A DNA stretch of 64,000 bases from Panagrolaimus kolymaensis (Eukaryota > Nematoda > Chromadorea > Rhabditida > Panagrolaimidae): positions 3,410,001 to 3,474,000 of the forward strand of contig JAJQJQ010000008.1 in assembly GCA_028622995.1 (NCBI GenBank), in the 5' to 3' direction. Below the pieces are notes generated by a model. That model was not told where the DNA came from. It made no database searches and saw nothing but the letters and a program-made list of their open reading frames with translations. Every line of letters starts with the position of its first letter. Positions within the stretch are counted from its first letter, which is position 1. Positions 21,628 to 33,900 of the stretch are shown one piece after another. The position numbers and the translations under genes were made by a program.

Positions 21628-22437
21628 TCACGTTATAATTCTAATTATAGGCTTTTCTTTGGTGTCCCAAGTTTCAAACATTTCATTTATAGTTTTTCGA
21701 AATCTATCTAATCCTGAATTATTTCTTTTGAAATCAAAATAAAATTTTGATTTAGCCTTGCCATTCTTTTCAATAAATTTGCCTAAAAGGGTAATATCAG
21801 CATCAGGAGATATGGCAAAATTTCCAATAAAAAAGTTAGTAAACTTTGATTTAAATTTCAAAGCATTCATTTTATGAAAATTTTCTGAAGTAAAAATTTC
21901 ATTGTTTTTGTTTGTATAATTAAAAATAATAATATCTGGAGTTTTTGAAAGAATTTTGTCACATGAAACTATAGTTCCATTTTCGTCATCAAAAATATTT
22001 GAAAAAATTGTTAACTCTTCTACTTTTCCACCATTCAAAAGAAAATCAATTTCTTTGAGGGTTAAACTATTTTTTCTGTCAAATATTGCTAATTGTTGAA
22101 AATCACAGCGATAAATATATTTAACAGTTTTTAAAAATTTTATGCTGCTAATTGTTAAGGATCCCGTTAGCCAAAATTTAAATTCATTGTAATCTTTGAG
22201 ACAATATTTTATTTCTTCGTCATCGATGAGTCCAGTTAAAAATAAATGATTTCCATCACTTTCATAGTCGACTCCTCGATTCACGACAACGATTTTATTT
22301 TTAGCGAAAAAATATTTGCATGTTTTTTGTATCTTTAAAAGTCCATCGGCAGAAATGTGATTCTTTGAAATATAATAACTTAAACTTGATGAAAAAGAAA
22401 AGTATTGGGGTCGATAATAATTGAAATCAGCTGGCAT
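21628..22437 (-). CDS. F-box-like family protein (269 aa)
   Basis: The ATG at 22435-22437 is used; the open frame begins five codons earlier at a TTG. The N-terminus is short (MPADFNYYRPQYFS), lacks HPNP and goes straight into the F-box-like segment, where the usual LP is replaced by SSS (FSSSLSYYISKNHIS ... IQKTCKYFF). The loss of the LP pair may affect Skp1 contact (inference). The body keeps KEIDFLLNGG, CDKILSKTP and EIFTSENFHKMNAL; it ends TKEKPIIRIIT. Confidence 0.77.
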   Translation of the reverse strand: MPADFNYYRPQYFSFSSSLSYYISKNHISADGLLKIQKTCKYFFAKNKIVVVNRGVDYESDGNHLFLTGLIDDEEIKYCLKDYNEFKFWLTGSLTISSIKFLKTVKYIYRCDFQQLAIFDRKNSLTLKEIDFLLNGGKVEELTIFSNIFDDENGTIVSCDKILSKTPDIIIFNYTNKNNEIFTSENFHKMNALKFKSKFTNFFIGNFAISPDADITLLGKFIEKNGKAKSKFYFDFKRNNSGLDRFRKTINEMFETWDTKEKPIIRIIT

Positions 22438-23226
22438 CTTTAATTTTAACAAGTTAAAAATTTATTAAATCCACACATTCATCGTGAAAAAAATCAAGAA
22501 GAATTTATTCTTTAGCGCAGTTTTTATTTTCGCTATAGGAAAAATACCAAACAACCTGTTAGACGTGATCATTCACCAAAACTCAAAAAAATTATTTGAA
22601 TCTGAAATCGAGATACTTAGGGAAATCAAACAGAAACAAGGTAAAAATGAAGGTCGCAAACTGGAATTTTGAATGCTTTTCAATTTGCGAATCAACACCA
22701 TTTAATTCGAATTAAATATATTGCTTTGACTTATTAAAAATTACATTCTATCTTTATTGTAGTGGGGATCACCGTCAATACAAATTAGTCAGTTTTCTAG
22801 TTGTTATTTGTCATGAGATACTTGCCGATGTAATTATAAACCTTTTAATTCCATGAAATTTTAATGTTTTTTATTTTTTTATTTTCTGGCTGCTATATAT
22901 ATATTATAATTAAATACAAAACAAAAAAAGCAAAACTTTTATTTAAAAATTCAAAGAAAAATGTAATTTTTAAAACTTTAAATTGTCATCATTCTTTTTT
23001 TAAAATGTATCATTCATAAACAAAGAAAATGGTCTGTTGCTATCAAACTTTTCTAAAGGAAGTGATTCAAAAAATGAATCACTTTTTGGTTTTCAGAAAA
23101 ACTGGCCTTTTTGTTTTGAATTAATAATGAATTTTTTAAAATTTATTTGAAAAACACAAAAATTTATTTTAAAATGAAAAATAAAAAGAAAATCAGCAAA
23201 AAAAAAAGACAAGAATAGAAAGCTTG
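22438..23226. other. intergenic with shared flank segments
   Basis: Holds the second copy (about 22750-22816) of the segment at 15845-15910. An imperfectly repeated flank at about 23010-23100 matches 21130-21240; it includes the 8-bp-arm hairpin GTGATTCA/TGAATCAC near 23061-23082. A 62-codon plus-strand frame at 22484 is not supported. Confidence 0.4.
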
Positions 23227-24078
23227 TTATAAAACAAAAATGGTAAGTAATTTATCAGCTCTCCAAGTTTTAAGAATTTCATTTACAGCTACTTTCAAAA
23301 CTTTTTGATACTTATTGCGATTATACTGCATTTTCATACGGAAAGTAACTTCGGCATTTTTTTCACAATTCTTTTTGACAAAATCGCATAAAAGTGTTAC
23401 ATCAGCATTTGGAGAAATTTCAAAAATTCCTAAATCTAATTTAATAAATTTTGAATTAAAGTTTAAAGCATTCATTTTTTGAAAAGTTTCGTTGGTAAAA
23501 ATTTCACTTTCACAAAAATATATGAATTTTAACAAATTTGGAACTTTTGATAAAATTTTATCACATGTGAGATTGCTGCAGTTAACATTTATGCTTTTAT
23601 AAATAAGCCATAACGACTTTACGGCTTTGCCATCATTCAAAATAAAGTTTAATTTTTCCATGGTAAGAGTTTGAGGGTGAAGAATAACATTTTGAAAGCT
23701 GCAACGATAAATATTTTTACAATCTTCCAAATAAAGCTTTTTTGTAACCATAATCGTTCCAATAACCCAAAATTTTAAATTTGGAAAACGATTAAAAAAT
23801 ATAAGTTTATAATTGTTAGGGTTACAAAATAATATAAAATTTTGATCTTGCTCAACATCTTTATCAACAATAACAGTTTTATTTTTAGCAAAAAAATATT
23901 TGCATGTTTTTTGAAGTTTTTGAAACCCTTTAGATGAAGAAGGATTTTTGGTGATGTAATGAACCAAAGTGGATGAAAGGCAAAATGTTTGAGGTCGATA
24001 AGAGAAGAAAGTTGCTGGATTTGGTTGCTTGAATTTAAATTCGAAATTAAATCAGGAAAAAGGAATATTTGAATTCAT
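23227..24078 (-). pseudogene. F-box-like family gene with stop at codon 9
   Basis: The family start (ATG at 24076-24078) is followed in frame by TGA at 24052-24054, then by an uninterrupted family frame: KQPNPATFFSYRPQTF, F-box-like LSSTLVHYITKNPSS ... LQKTCKYFF, FILNDGKAV, CDKILSKVP, EIFTNETFQKMNAL and an ending KLLTIFVL at 23227. There is no in-frame ATG between the stop and the end of the F-box-like segment. A re-initiated protein would therefore lose that segment. Otherwise the copy is intact, so the lesion looks recent. Confidence 0.75.
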
Positions 24079-24589
24079 ACCCAACCAACTAAAACAAAAA
24101 TATTTGAAAGTGGCTTATTTTATCGTACAATTTTTTAGAAAAAACATAAAAACACTTATAAAATAGTATAGGGTTTTTCTCTAGGGGTATGTATTTTTCA
24201 TTGAAAAATTGTGCGACAATATTCTCTAACTAACTCTTTCGTTTGAGAATATTTTGCAAAAATGACTTTTCTAAACAAAAGGTGTTACTCTTACCTATAA
24301 TTTGTGTATTTCTAAGTATGGCTTAATCTTCTTTGTGATGAAAAACGTTTTGAATGAAAAATAATTTTTCACAAAAGGTGTCACTTTAGCCTAGCTAATT
24401 ATTATAATCATAAAAAAACTTTTTCATTTTTTTTATTTATCCATGAAACTTGTATTTTTATATAAAGTTTTTTACAAAAGTTATTTCAAAGAAATTTCAT
24501 AAAAATACAACTTTATTTTTTAATATAAAGTGCCAAGAAATCAAAGTAAAAACACAAAAACGAGGAACAAAAAAACTGATCGTTTAATT
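24079..24589. other. intergenic, no gene seen
   Basis: Contains short repeated phrases such as AAAAGGTGT(T/C)ACT(C/T)T (twice, near 24280 and 24375; again as AAAGTGTCACTTTG near 27110), shared with the flank of the 25873 gene. Confidence 0.35.
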
Positions 24590-25417
24590 TTATGTAAACC
24601 AAACAGTTGGCTTTTTTTGTGTTTCCCAATTTTGAAGCATTTCTTCAACAGCAGATTGTAAAGTTTCCAAATGAAGTTCAGGATTATTTGTTTTTATAAG
24701 AAAATAAAATTCAGAAAATTCATAGGCATTTTTTGAAATAAAGTCACTTAATAGTGCAAGTTCGGCATCTGGGGATAAATTAAATATTGCTAATTCAAAA
24801 TGATTAAATTTTGATTTGAATTGCAAAGCATTCATTTTTTCAAAAGTTTTCGTAGTAAAAATTTCATTTTGGCAAAAATAAGAAAATTCCAAAATATTTG
24901 GAACTTTTGCAAGAATTCGATCACATGAAACTAAATTTCCATTTTTATCGTGAATATTTACATAATTTAATGAGAGCTTTTCTATTTTCATGCCATCCAT
25001 AAGAAAATTAATTTCATCGAAGGTTAAATTTTGATTTTTAATAATCAAATTTTGGAGAGTGCCTCGATAAATATTATTTGGCAATACCAATTTTTCTGTT
25101 AGCGATAATTTCCCAGTGAGCCAAAATTTGATGCTTTTATAATTTTTAAAATAAATAAATTCTTCAAAATTTAAATTAAAAAACCAACAGTTGTTCCATT
25201 GTTGGGAAACGGATTTGTTACAAATAATTATTTTATTTTTAGCAAAAAAATATTTGCAACTTTTTTGAAGTTTTGAAAGTCCATCGGCGGAGATTGGATT
25301 CTTGGAAATATGGGAAATTACATCGGGAGGAAGAGAAAAGGATTGATGACGAACTGAGTTATAAGTTGCAGGATTAGGGTGGTTGAATTTCTTTTTATAA
25401 CTAGTACCATAAGCCAT
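24590..25417 (-). CDS. F-box-like family protein (275 aa)
   Basis: ATG at 25415-25417; the open frame starts three codons upstream at TTG. N-terminus MAYGTSYKKKFNHPNPATYNS. The F-box-like segment is at residues about 27-66 (SLPPDVISHISKNPIS ... LQKSCKYFF), one of the best matches to a canonical F-box opening (LPPDVI). Landmarks: NIYRGTLQNL, DEINFLMDG, CDRILAKVP and EIFTTKTFEKMNAL; it ends TQKKPTVWFT. No break seen. Confidence 0.8.
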   Translation of the reverse strand: MAYGTSYKKKFNHPNPATYNSVRHQSFSLPPDVISHISKNPISADGLSKLQKSCKYFFAKNKIIICNKSVSQQWNNCWFFNLNFEEFIYFKNYKSIKFWLTGKLSLTEKLVLPNNIYRGTLQNLIIKNQNLTFDEINFLMDGMKIEKLSLNYVNIHDKNGNLVSCDRILAKVPNILEFSYFCQNEIFTTKTFEKMNALQFKSKFNHFELAIFNLSPDAELALLSDFISKNAYEFSEFYFLIKTNNPELHLETLQSAVEEMLQNWETQKKPTVWFT

Positions 25418-25872
25418 ATCGCGCAATTAAGAATAAATAGACAGAAAGACTAAACCGTTTCTACCCAGAATTTATGACCACCGATCATTGTTCGTTCAAA
25501 TAATGGAAAAAGCGGAAAACACTCTAAATATCCTCTAAAGGTCCTATTAATCAAAGATAACTCTTAGGATATTTTCTCTTGACAAAAAAAAATCTTTTTT
25601 TAAATGTCAAAACAATAAACAATTTTGCTTTAGTGACAACGCCTATTGTGTACATATGTACCTTTTTTACACACACATATGCCATTAGTTGATACCATTT
25701 TTACATTGGTTTAATCGAAGACAAGACTATTTTTACCATTGTTAACGCTTACTCGTCTTCCTCTCTTGAGTAGCCTCCAAAAATCAAAATTTAAGTTTAT
25801 TAAAAAAAATCAGTACAAAAAACCAAAAAAAAAATAAGAAAAAAGTAATTTAATTAAATCTTGAGCAATCAA
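25418..25872. other. intergenic, no gene seen
   Basis: Includes the upstream phrase TATCCTCTAAAGGTCC near 25529-25544, a variant of the shared upstream block, and CA/TG-rich near-palindromes around 25650-25682. Confidence 0.35.
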
Positions 25873-26703
25873 TTAACATACATATACTTTGGGTTTAGTT
25901 GTTTCAGTTATCCAATTTTGTAGCACTTCTTTGACAGCTTTTTTCAAAATTTCTTTATAAATTTCTGAGTTATCCATTTTCATATAAAAATAAATTACTG
26001 AAAGCTTAGTTGTATTTTTGAAAATAAATTCGCATAAAAGTTTAATATCCGCATCTGAAGATAAATTATAAATTGCTATTTCAAAATATTTTGGTTTTGA
26101 ATTAAACGCAGCTGAGATTTCAATCATTTTTTGAAAAGTTTTATTCGTAAAGATTTCATTTTCTGATGAATAACGAAAACTAGTAATATTTGGGACTTTT
26201 GAAAGAAGTTTGTCACATGAAACAACTGCGCTATTTTCATCCCGAATGTTTACTTTTAATAACCAAAGTTTGGTTATTTTTCCACCATTTAAAAGAAAAT
26301 TCATTTCATTTAAAGTTAAAACTTGTTTTTCAATATGTAAAATATGAAGAGTGAAGCGATAAATATTTTTTAAATTCAAAGGTTTCCCATGATGCTCTAG
26401 ATAAGTCGTAAGCCAAAATTTAATATTTTCAAAATTATTCAAATAAAATGTTTGGTTTGAATGAGCTCGACCATGAATAGATTCTTTATGGAAAACATGT
26501 TCCCTAATAACAACAATTTTACTTTTAACAAAAAAATATTTGCAAGTTTTTTGAAGTTTTAGAAATCCAACAGATGATGAAGGATTTTGAGTAATATAAT
26601 AAATAATTCCAAAAGGTAGGGAAAAATATTGGCGGCTGATTGAATGAAAAGTGGATGGATTAGGATGTTTGAATCCATAATCATAACGAGTACCGAAAAC
26701 CAT
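25873..26703 (-). CDS. F-box-like family protein (276 aa)
   Basis: ATG at 26701-26703. N-terminus MVFGTRYDYGFKHPNPSTF. The F-box-like segment is at residues about 26-65 (SLPFGIIYYITQNPSS ... LQKTCKYFF). It is a paralogue of 35424-36257 across the ZNFX1 copy: both share YDY-FKHPNPSTF, FHKES, GKPLNLKNIYR and the ending (I/K)TETTKP. Their upstream flanks are also alike. No break seen. Confidence 0.8.
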   Translation of the reverse strand: MVFGTRYDYGFKHPNPSTFHSISRQYFSLPFGIIYYITQNPSSSVGFLKLQKTCKYFFVKSKIVVIREHVFHKESIHGRAHSNQTFYLNNFENIKFWLTTYLEHHGKPLNLKNIYRFTLHILHIEKQVLTLNEMNFLLNGGKITKLWLLKVNIRDENSAVVSCDKLLSKVPNITSFRYSSENEIFTNKTFQKMIEISAAFNSKPKYFEIAIYNLSSDADIKLLCEFIFKNTTKLSVIYFYMKMDNSEIYKEILKKAVKEVLQNWITETTKPKVYVC

Positions 26704-27293
26704 AGCTAACAAATTAGATAAGAAGAAAGAGAACTAAAATAGTAACAACTAAATTTTTGGTTGCCGACCATACAAACAACAAAGAAAAAAAATGTCTAAA
26801 AATACCTTCAAGGTTTACTTAATCTCATCTATGCACTCCTAGGCACTTTTCCGACACAAAAAAAACTAAGATTTTTTTTCACTAAAAATAAGAAAACGAA
26901 AAAAAATTTTGTACTTTAGAGTTTATCTATTTTATGTCGTCTTTTTGAGTACGGGAAAAATACAAAAATAAACTGAAAAATACCTTAAAGATATACTCAA
27001 GTTTATTTATAGCTTAGAGATATTTTTGAGGAGAAAATAAAACTGACCTCAGTCTAAATAGGTCCACTAATTGAAGATATTTTGAATAAAAAACTTTCTG
27101 TATACTAAAAGTGTCACTTTGACATATCTTTTTTATATGAAAAAATCTCCATTAATTTTTTTATGGGTCAACCAAGTATTTTAAACACTTCAAATTATTC
27201 ACAAAAAAGTACACGATTTCATATAATTAATTTTATTCTGAATGAAAAAAACACAAAAAAAGCAATTATAATAATTTATATAATTAAATGCAA
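26704..27293. other. intergenic, no gene seen
   Basis: Contains the shared upstream block variant ATACCTTCAAGGTTT near 26801-26816, about 100 bp before the ATG at 26703. Confidence 0.4.
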
Positions 27294-27560
27294 TCATTTA
27301 ACATATATTTTTGGTTTGATTGTTCGTGGCTTCCAACAACTTAAAAGCATACTTTCGATTGCAGCTTTTAAAATTAATCGATTGTGAAGGGAATAAGTCA
27401 TTCTCATATCAAAAACATATTTTGAATTTTCATTAAAATTTTTAGGAATAAAATTGCATAAAATTTTAATAATAACTTCTTCGGATAATTGATAAATTGA
27501 TACTTTAAAATCAATTAATTTTGTGTTAACTTTTGTTGAGAGTTCTCTCATGTTTTGAAA
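27294..27560 (-). pseudogene. C-terminal fragment of an F-box-like family gene
   Basis: About 88 codons ending at 27294 match the last third of the family (MRELSTKV, a KLIDFKVSIYQLS segment, IIKILCNFIPKN, NRLILKAAIESML, ending TIKPKIYVK), closest to 25873-26703. Upstream, the frame stays open to 27818 but encodes unrelated low-complexity sequence with no F-box-like segment. This is a truncated relic lying just beyond the 3' end of the minus-strand ZNFX1 copy. Confidence 0.72.
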
Positions 27561-27905
27561 CAAAAAAATGTTTTGATCAAAAACAAAATAAGAAACAATA
27601 CTGCCTTTGTCTTTTTTTTTGCAAAGATTTTGAAAAAAAAGCAAAATGCCAAGAATATAAATAGTCCTAAAAAAATTATATATATTTTTTGTTGTAGAAA
27701 TTAAGAAAAAAAATCTATGTCTGTCCCAAGTTGAAATGTGTAATAATATTTTGTACAAAATAAATGATAAATGTTTGAAGCATGTTTTTAAAGATTTTTT
27801 TATTTTATGTGGGTGCATAATTCAGAAACATACATAAAAATTACGGATTTCAAAGTAGAAAAAACTATCGTATAAACTTGACAGTAGGATATATGGTATA
27901 ATAAA

Positions 27906-30900
27906 TTATTCGCAATGATATTCATCACCAATTTTAAACCATTTATTCATAAATGGAACTTCTTCTAATGCTATTTTTTCCATTTTTAGAGGATGTAATG
28001 GAGTAGAATATTTTCTTTTAAGCTCGTCAAGTTTATTCCAAAGTAATTCTAAAAAATAAAATAAGTTTCTAAGTTATTTATTTTTATTTTGTTGGAAACT
28101 TACTTTCATGATTATTTTTAAATTCGTTTTTAGAAATAACATTTTTTACAATCAAAGTTAGATCGTCGATATCTATGATTTCAATATCGCCATTAATTCT
28201 TCCAAATTGAAATAAATAATTATTTAACTAAAAAGGTTTACAAAATTTGCATATTGAAACTTAAAAAATATATTTACCTCAACTAAATATCCAAATCTTT
28301 GAGTTTCGCATAAAAGTTGATGGAAGAGAATGTTTGAAATTGGAATGGAAGCACATCGCTCAAAAACGGAATTAAATTCATTTTTTAAATATTCTTGAAA
28401 ATCAAGAATATTAAATTCTTCCAAAACTATTTCACATTCCTTCGTTATTAACGAGATTTCTTTGTCGATGGAAGATCCATAAGCAGCCAAAACAGATAGA
28501 ATTCTATAAATTTAGGGACATTTTTTGAAGAAAAAAGCTTTAAAATTTTTTACATCAAACAATTATCAGCTGCAATAAGCCATGTTGGAGTTATCATTTG
28601 TGAGGGCTTATTTAAACTTTTTTCAAGTGTCTCCATATTTAAAGGATCTTTCAAAGTCCTGAAATTTAATTCTTTATATTAATTTTTTTAGCCATTGTAC
28701 TTACAAACCATCCAATTCATTAATAATTTGTGCTGCTATAGTTTGGAACCTAACTTGTTCTACTTTATCTTCATTGTAACTTCGAAGAATTTGTTTTATC
28801 TATAAAAAACAGATTTTCAAAACACCTTATTTTTTTCTTACATTTTCAATTTTAATAGTCTGCAGATTAATGAAACTGTTGTATCGATGGGAAGAAAAAA
28901 TCGGTATGAAACACATTGGACATTTGAGCTTCACGATCTCGATTTCTTCTTCTGCTCGAGAATAATCTACCGAATTTTTAACATAATTATCAAGGTACTA
29001 AAAATTATTTAACAATTATTGCTTTATTATCCCACAAAAAACATACAGTAACTTCAAAAATATGTTTGCAATTATCCAGTTGTACAAAGCATGCATCTTC
29101 GCCTTGTTCATTACCAACGAATGGATCCATAATTTTTTCATAATCTTTAGATTTGCAAATTTTGCAAATTTGTATACATTTATTATCACCACAAACACCA
29201 ATGCAAAAATGGTCCCGAGGCTCTAAAATACCTGAAATGACTTTTTTGTTTGACAAAAAAATCCAAACTTTTCGATTTTCTGCCGCATTTCAAAGCTTTA
29301 CGACAAGGCTTCGTGCATAATTCAACATTACATTTTTCTTCGCATTTCATATCGCATTTAACGTGCTTACAAGAAATATCGCATGGTTCAACGCATGGAG
29401 GGCATGCTTCACCACATAAACGGTCTTTTTGTTCCTCTTTTTCATTTCCGTAATATCGAACTTTTACTTTTGTTTGTTCATTGATCATTGTCGTACTACA
29501 ACTACGATGACTGCAAGAAGTTTGGCATGGTTTCATACAAGGTGGACAAGGTTCAAAACATTTTGATTCACATTTATGTCCACAAATTAAAGTTTTATTG
29601 CATGCTTGTTGACATAGCATATGTAAACGACCTAAAAAAAGGATTATTTTAACATTTTATTCGAGGTTTTTTTAAAGTTTGCGTACCTTGCTTGCAACTG
29701 CCACATGTGCCTTGACATTTATGTCCACAATCTTCGAACACTGCCTCACATGGAAATGGGCATGCTTCGTTTTTAGGATCAAGTTGACACATTATCTGTC
29801 CAAAATGGTTACACATAGGCCATTCTTTTTGAACCCTAGTAGTGCATTTAATTGTTGAAACATCTGTGCTACATAGAGCACTTTGACGATGTCCACAATT
29901 AAGTTGAGGTTTAACTTGAAATTCACAAAAAGAAGGACACTCTTCACTACAAGCTTTTGTGCATTTATGATCACAAGGAAGAAAACGGTCACATGGATGA
30001 AGGCATACTAAATCTTCAGTGTTTATATAACATTCTACAATAACTTCATGGTCACAGGGAAGCTTTTTGGCGGTTTTAACTTCACAAATACCGCATTTCT
30101 AAAAAAAATAGTTAAAGTTGTGGAAAAATTATAAGTAAAGTTAAATAAAACTTACTACCCAGCATTTCTTTCTACAATGTTTAAGATTGTTAGAACATAC
30201 TCTTTCACAAGGTTCATGACATTCTGTATTGATGTGATCCATATCTTCGCCATGGCAAAATCGAACACAAAAATGACCACATTTTAATTTTTGATTACAC
30301 TTTTTTTGACAGCCTCCTTCTTTGCATTTTGTATCTAAATCTCGATCACCTTTTATTATCTAAAAAATAAACAATTTTATTTTAAAGATAAGTTATATTT
30401 AGCCAACTTGTTGGACACAATGCATTTGACACTTTACAACCAATTCGTTTGATAGAGTTCCCGCAGATTTGACACTGCTTCTGATATCATTCCATAAATT
30501 ATCCACTGAAGCCAAAAAATCGAAATTCGCAATTACATAGAATTACATAGAAGCCAATTTTAGCTCGAGATAATGCAACACAAACTCGATTTTTTCTCTG
30601 CGAAAATAAACATGAAATTGTTAACTTTATTTTTATAAAAAAAACTAACCTTTAAAAAGCCAATTGTTTTTTGAGGATTATTACTTCGAACCAAAGATAA
30701 AATTATTATATCGCATTCTTCGCCTTGATAATTATCAATATTTTCGATTCTAACTCCATGTTCTTCACCAAGAATATTTTTTCCTCTTCCTTGGAGAGCA
30801 ATATGTTGATCCGAATATGCACACAGGATAGTTACCTACAACTTTGAATATACAGAATGAGAGGTTGAGCTTAATAATCTTACTTGTGAGGACTCATAAC

Positions 30901-33900
30901 CTTGTTGCAAAAAGTATCTCGCTAATTTTAAAGCATAATTAACTTCAAATTCATTTCTATGCGAGCCATCATCTTTGTTAATGGTTTCAGGATATGAATG
31001 GTTTATAAATAGCAAATCTTTAGTTACTCCTTTGACATGGGGGTAATCTTGAACAGAAATGTCATCTTGTAAATCGTCATAAAAATGCGGCATTAAAACA
31101 TTAGAAATTTCCTAAAAATCATTTTTAGAAAATATAAATAAAAAATGGGGTTTACAGGTCTCATTCGATGTTGAATATTTAATTTTACATGAGGATATCC
31201 ATTATTGATTAGCCTTTCAAATAATGAAATATCCATATTAAATTTTCTTGCTAATTCAAAAACAGCCGGATTTGGTCGAAGTTGTTTGTGATCTCCAATC
31301 AAAATTAAATGTTCGCAAGCTTCAGTTAAACTTGTAACGATATGAGCTTCAAATACTTCTGCAGCTTCTTCTGCTATTACTATTCGTGGCTTTATTGATC
31401 GTAAAGTGCCTAAAACAAGGTTAATATAAAACTCGAATTTAAAAGACAAGCAAAGTAAGTTACTTTGATATTTAGCTGCACCAGTGGTAGTCATTCCAAC
31501 TACTGAAGCGTTTTTTATAATATCCAAATCCACAAATGAATTATGTTCTTTTAGAAGCTTTTTGTGTTTTGAATATTTTGAATCTAATATTGGGATATCT
31601 TTTTTTCGAGCTTTTTGTGCTTCTAAAATCCAAAAATTATATAATCTCCATCGAGATAAAAGGGAAAGCTTCCAAGCATCTTGAATGTTATATGCTTCAG
31701 CGTCGGTCATGGGTGGAGCTTTGATAATATATTCTCGATATTCTTCTAATTCTTTAAAGAATTTCAATTCCTAAAAATTAGTCGTTAAAAACATAAATGT
31801 AAAATATGTATAAAACTTCTTTTGATTCTTCTTCGTCTTTCTCTACTTCGTCTCCTGGGGGAATAATTTTTTCGGTACTTATTATTTCTTCGTTTTCCTG
31901 TTCTTCTTTTTTGCTTTTTAATTTCTTTCCTTGTTTCCAACCTTTTTCTTTTTTCTTTTCCTCTTCTTTTGGCGGATTAAGATAATCATGAATTATTTTT
32001 AATTTAGAACGATAGAACTCTCTATTGTCTTCTTGTTGAATTATATTTATTTGATGATCTTGAAAAATTTTATATTCCTCTTGAATACCGAATAAATTAT
32101 TTTCAGCTGATGCTAAAATTTCTATTGCAATATTTTGCGTATATCCTAAAACATAGATAATTAATTTTTTAGAAATTGATTATAAAAAGTTGCCTTACCC
32201 ATTTTCATAATTTTATTTATTCTCTCCACTTTTGGCCAATTTTTAGTGTTTTCATTTTCTAAATAACTGGGAAGATTTTTATATGCAGGATTCTTATTAG
32301 CCCAATTTCGAAATATTGTTGCTGCATCCTTCTTAAGATTATTTTTACATACATAAGCATAAATATTTGTAGCTTCTATTTCTTTAATTTTCCATTCAAC
32401 TAATTGTTGAACAAGAGCAACATTAAAATAGTATTGTTTGTTTCTGTCTTCGTCGCTATTATTATTTCTTTTATGTTTTGTTAACCATTCTGCGATATCT
32501 TCATCCGTCAATAATTTGGGATTACAAAATAAAAAATTTCTTGAAAATTCTGTAAAATGTTGACTTCCTTCCCATAAAGCTTCAGAACTGGCTAAACGAT
32601 TTTCAAGTTGAATCAAGGATTTAAAATTTTTTTGTATTTTATCTAGTAATATGTTGACTTCTAGTTTTAAACTTGAATATTTAGAGCCACCCATTTGTTG
32701 ACGTTTTTGATATTGCATAAACCTTAAAATATTACTACCATGCAAAAATCTATGAACTTTAATAAACATATAAACCAACTTTTGAACTATGAGATTTTTA
32801 GATCTTCCACCAACCCGAACAATCTCGTCCTCTTCAGTAAATTTAGAAACTTCTTCAAGAAATTGATCCAATGCATGATTGGTATAACAAACAACTAATA
32901 GAGGTCTTTGATCGTCATCATCAAGGTCGCTATTCCAAATCTTCCAATTTTCTAATAAAAACTCTGCTATTTTTGTTCCAATATAACTTTTCCCCGTTCC
33001 TGGAGGGCCTTGAATTATTGCCAAATCATTCATTAACGCATATTTAAAAGCTTCAAATTGATTTGGATTTAATCCAAAATCTTTATGAGAAAGTTTTGAA
33101 AGTCCTGAAGGATGGAATTTTGTTGATTCTAAATTTTCTATCGCCTTTTCGGTTAAAAGTTTTGAAAAATCAAATGAATTTGAATTTTTAATATATTTTG
33201 GAGTTTCTGTTTCGATATTCATTTTAACGAAATATTTTGAGAAGGGAATTGGACTACTCGTGACGTTATTCTAAATTTTTTTTATTTTTATATGTTATTT
33301 CTGATAAAACCTACTTGTAAGGCTGCTAAAACATGACGATATGTTTCAAAATATGCGGGAGAATCAACAATAATATATTCCACCGAAGTATTAATTTCAA
33401 ATTGATTTTCTTCAAATTTTATTCCTATCTTTTCAAGTTTGCCTAATTTTAAATATTTTTCATTTCTTTCGACAACAGTGGCAAATGAATATTCTTTAAC
33501 AAAATTATCTGATGAAAGACATAATAAACTGCCGTATTTCATGTTTTTATTATTAAGGATTTGTCTCGTTATCTAAAAAAAGTCAATTAAGTTCCTTACT
33601 TTTGAAGATATCTAAAAAATGTTATTACCTTAACATTGGCATAATGAATAAAATCCCCAGATAGCAAATGCAAACATGATTTATCGAGAATCACATTTTT
33701 ATAAACAGAAATATTGTTATTTTCTCGTTCATTTTTATAATCATTTATTCCCACACGCAACGGTTCAATTAAATCTTCTCTCATTAAACGATATTGAACA
33801 TCCAAATAATGCTCATCATTGTCATATTCGCCAATGATTTTAGCTTTTCTTAAAAAAGGCATATGATTAGGATCTAGATCAGTAGGAGTTGGGAAAATTG

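Noticed and set aside
22484..22672. 62-codon plus-strand frame with a signal-like start
   Set aside because: No cysteine pattern, family match or splice context; it lies in duplicated flank sequence.
27561..27818. N-terminal half of the open frame above the F-box-like C-terminal relic
   Set aside because: No family similarity; composition is that of intergenic DNA that happens to be open.
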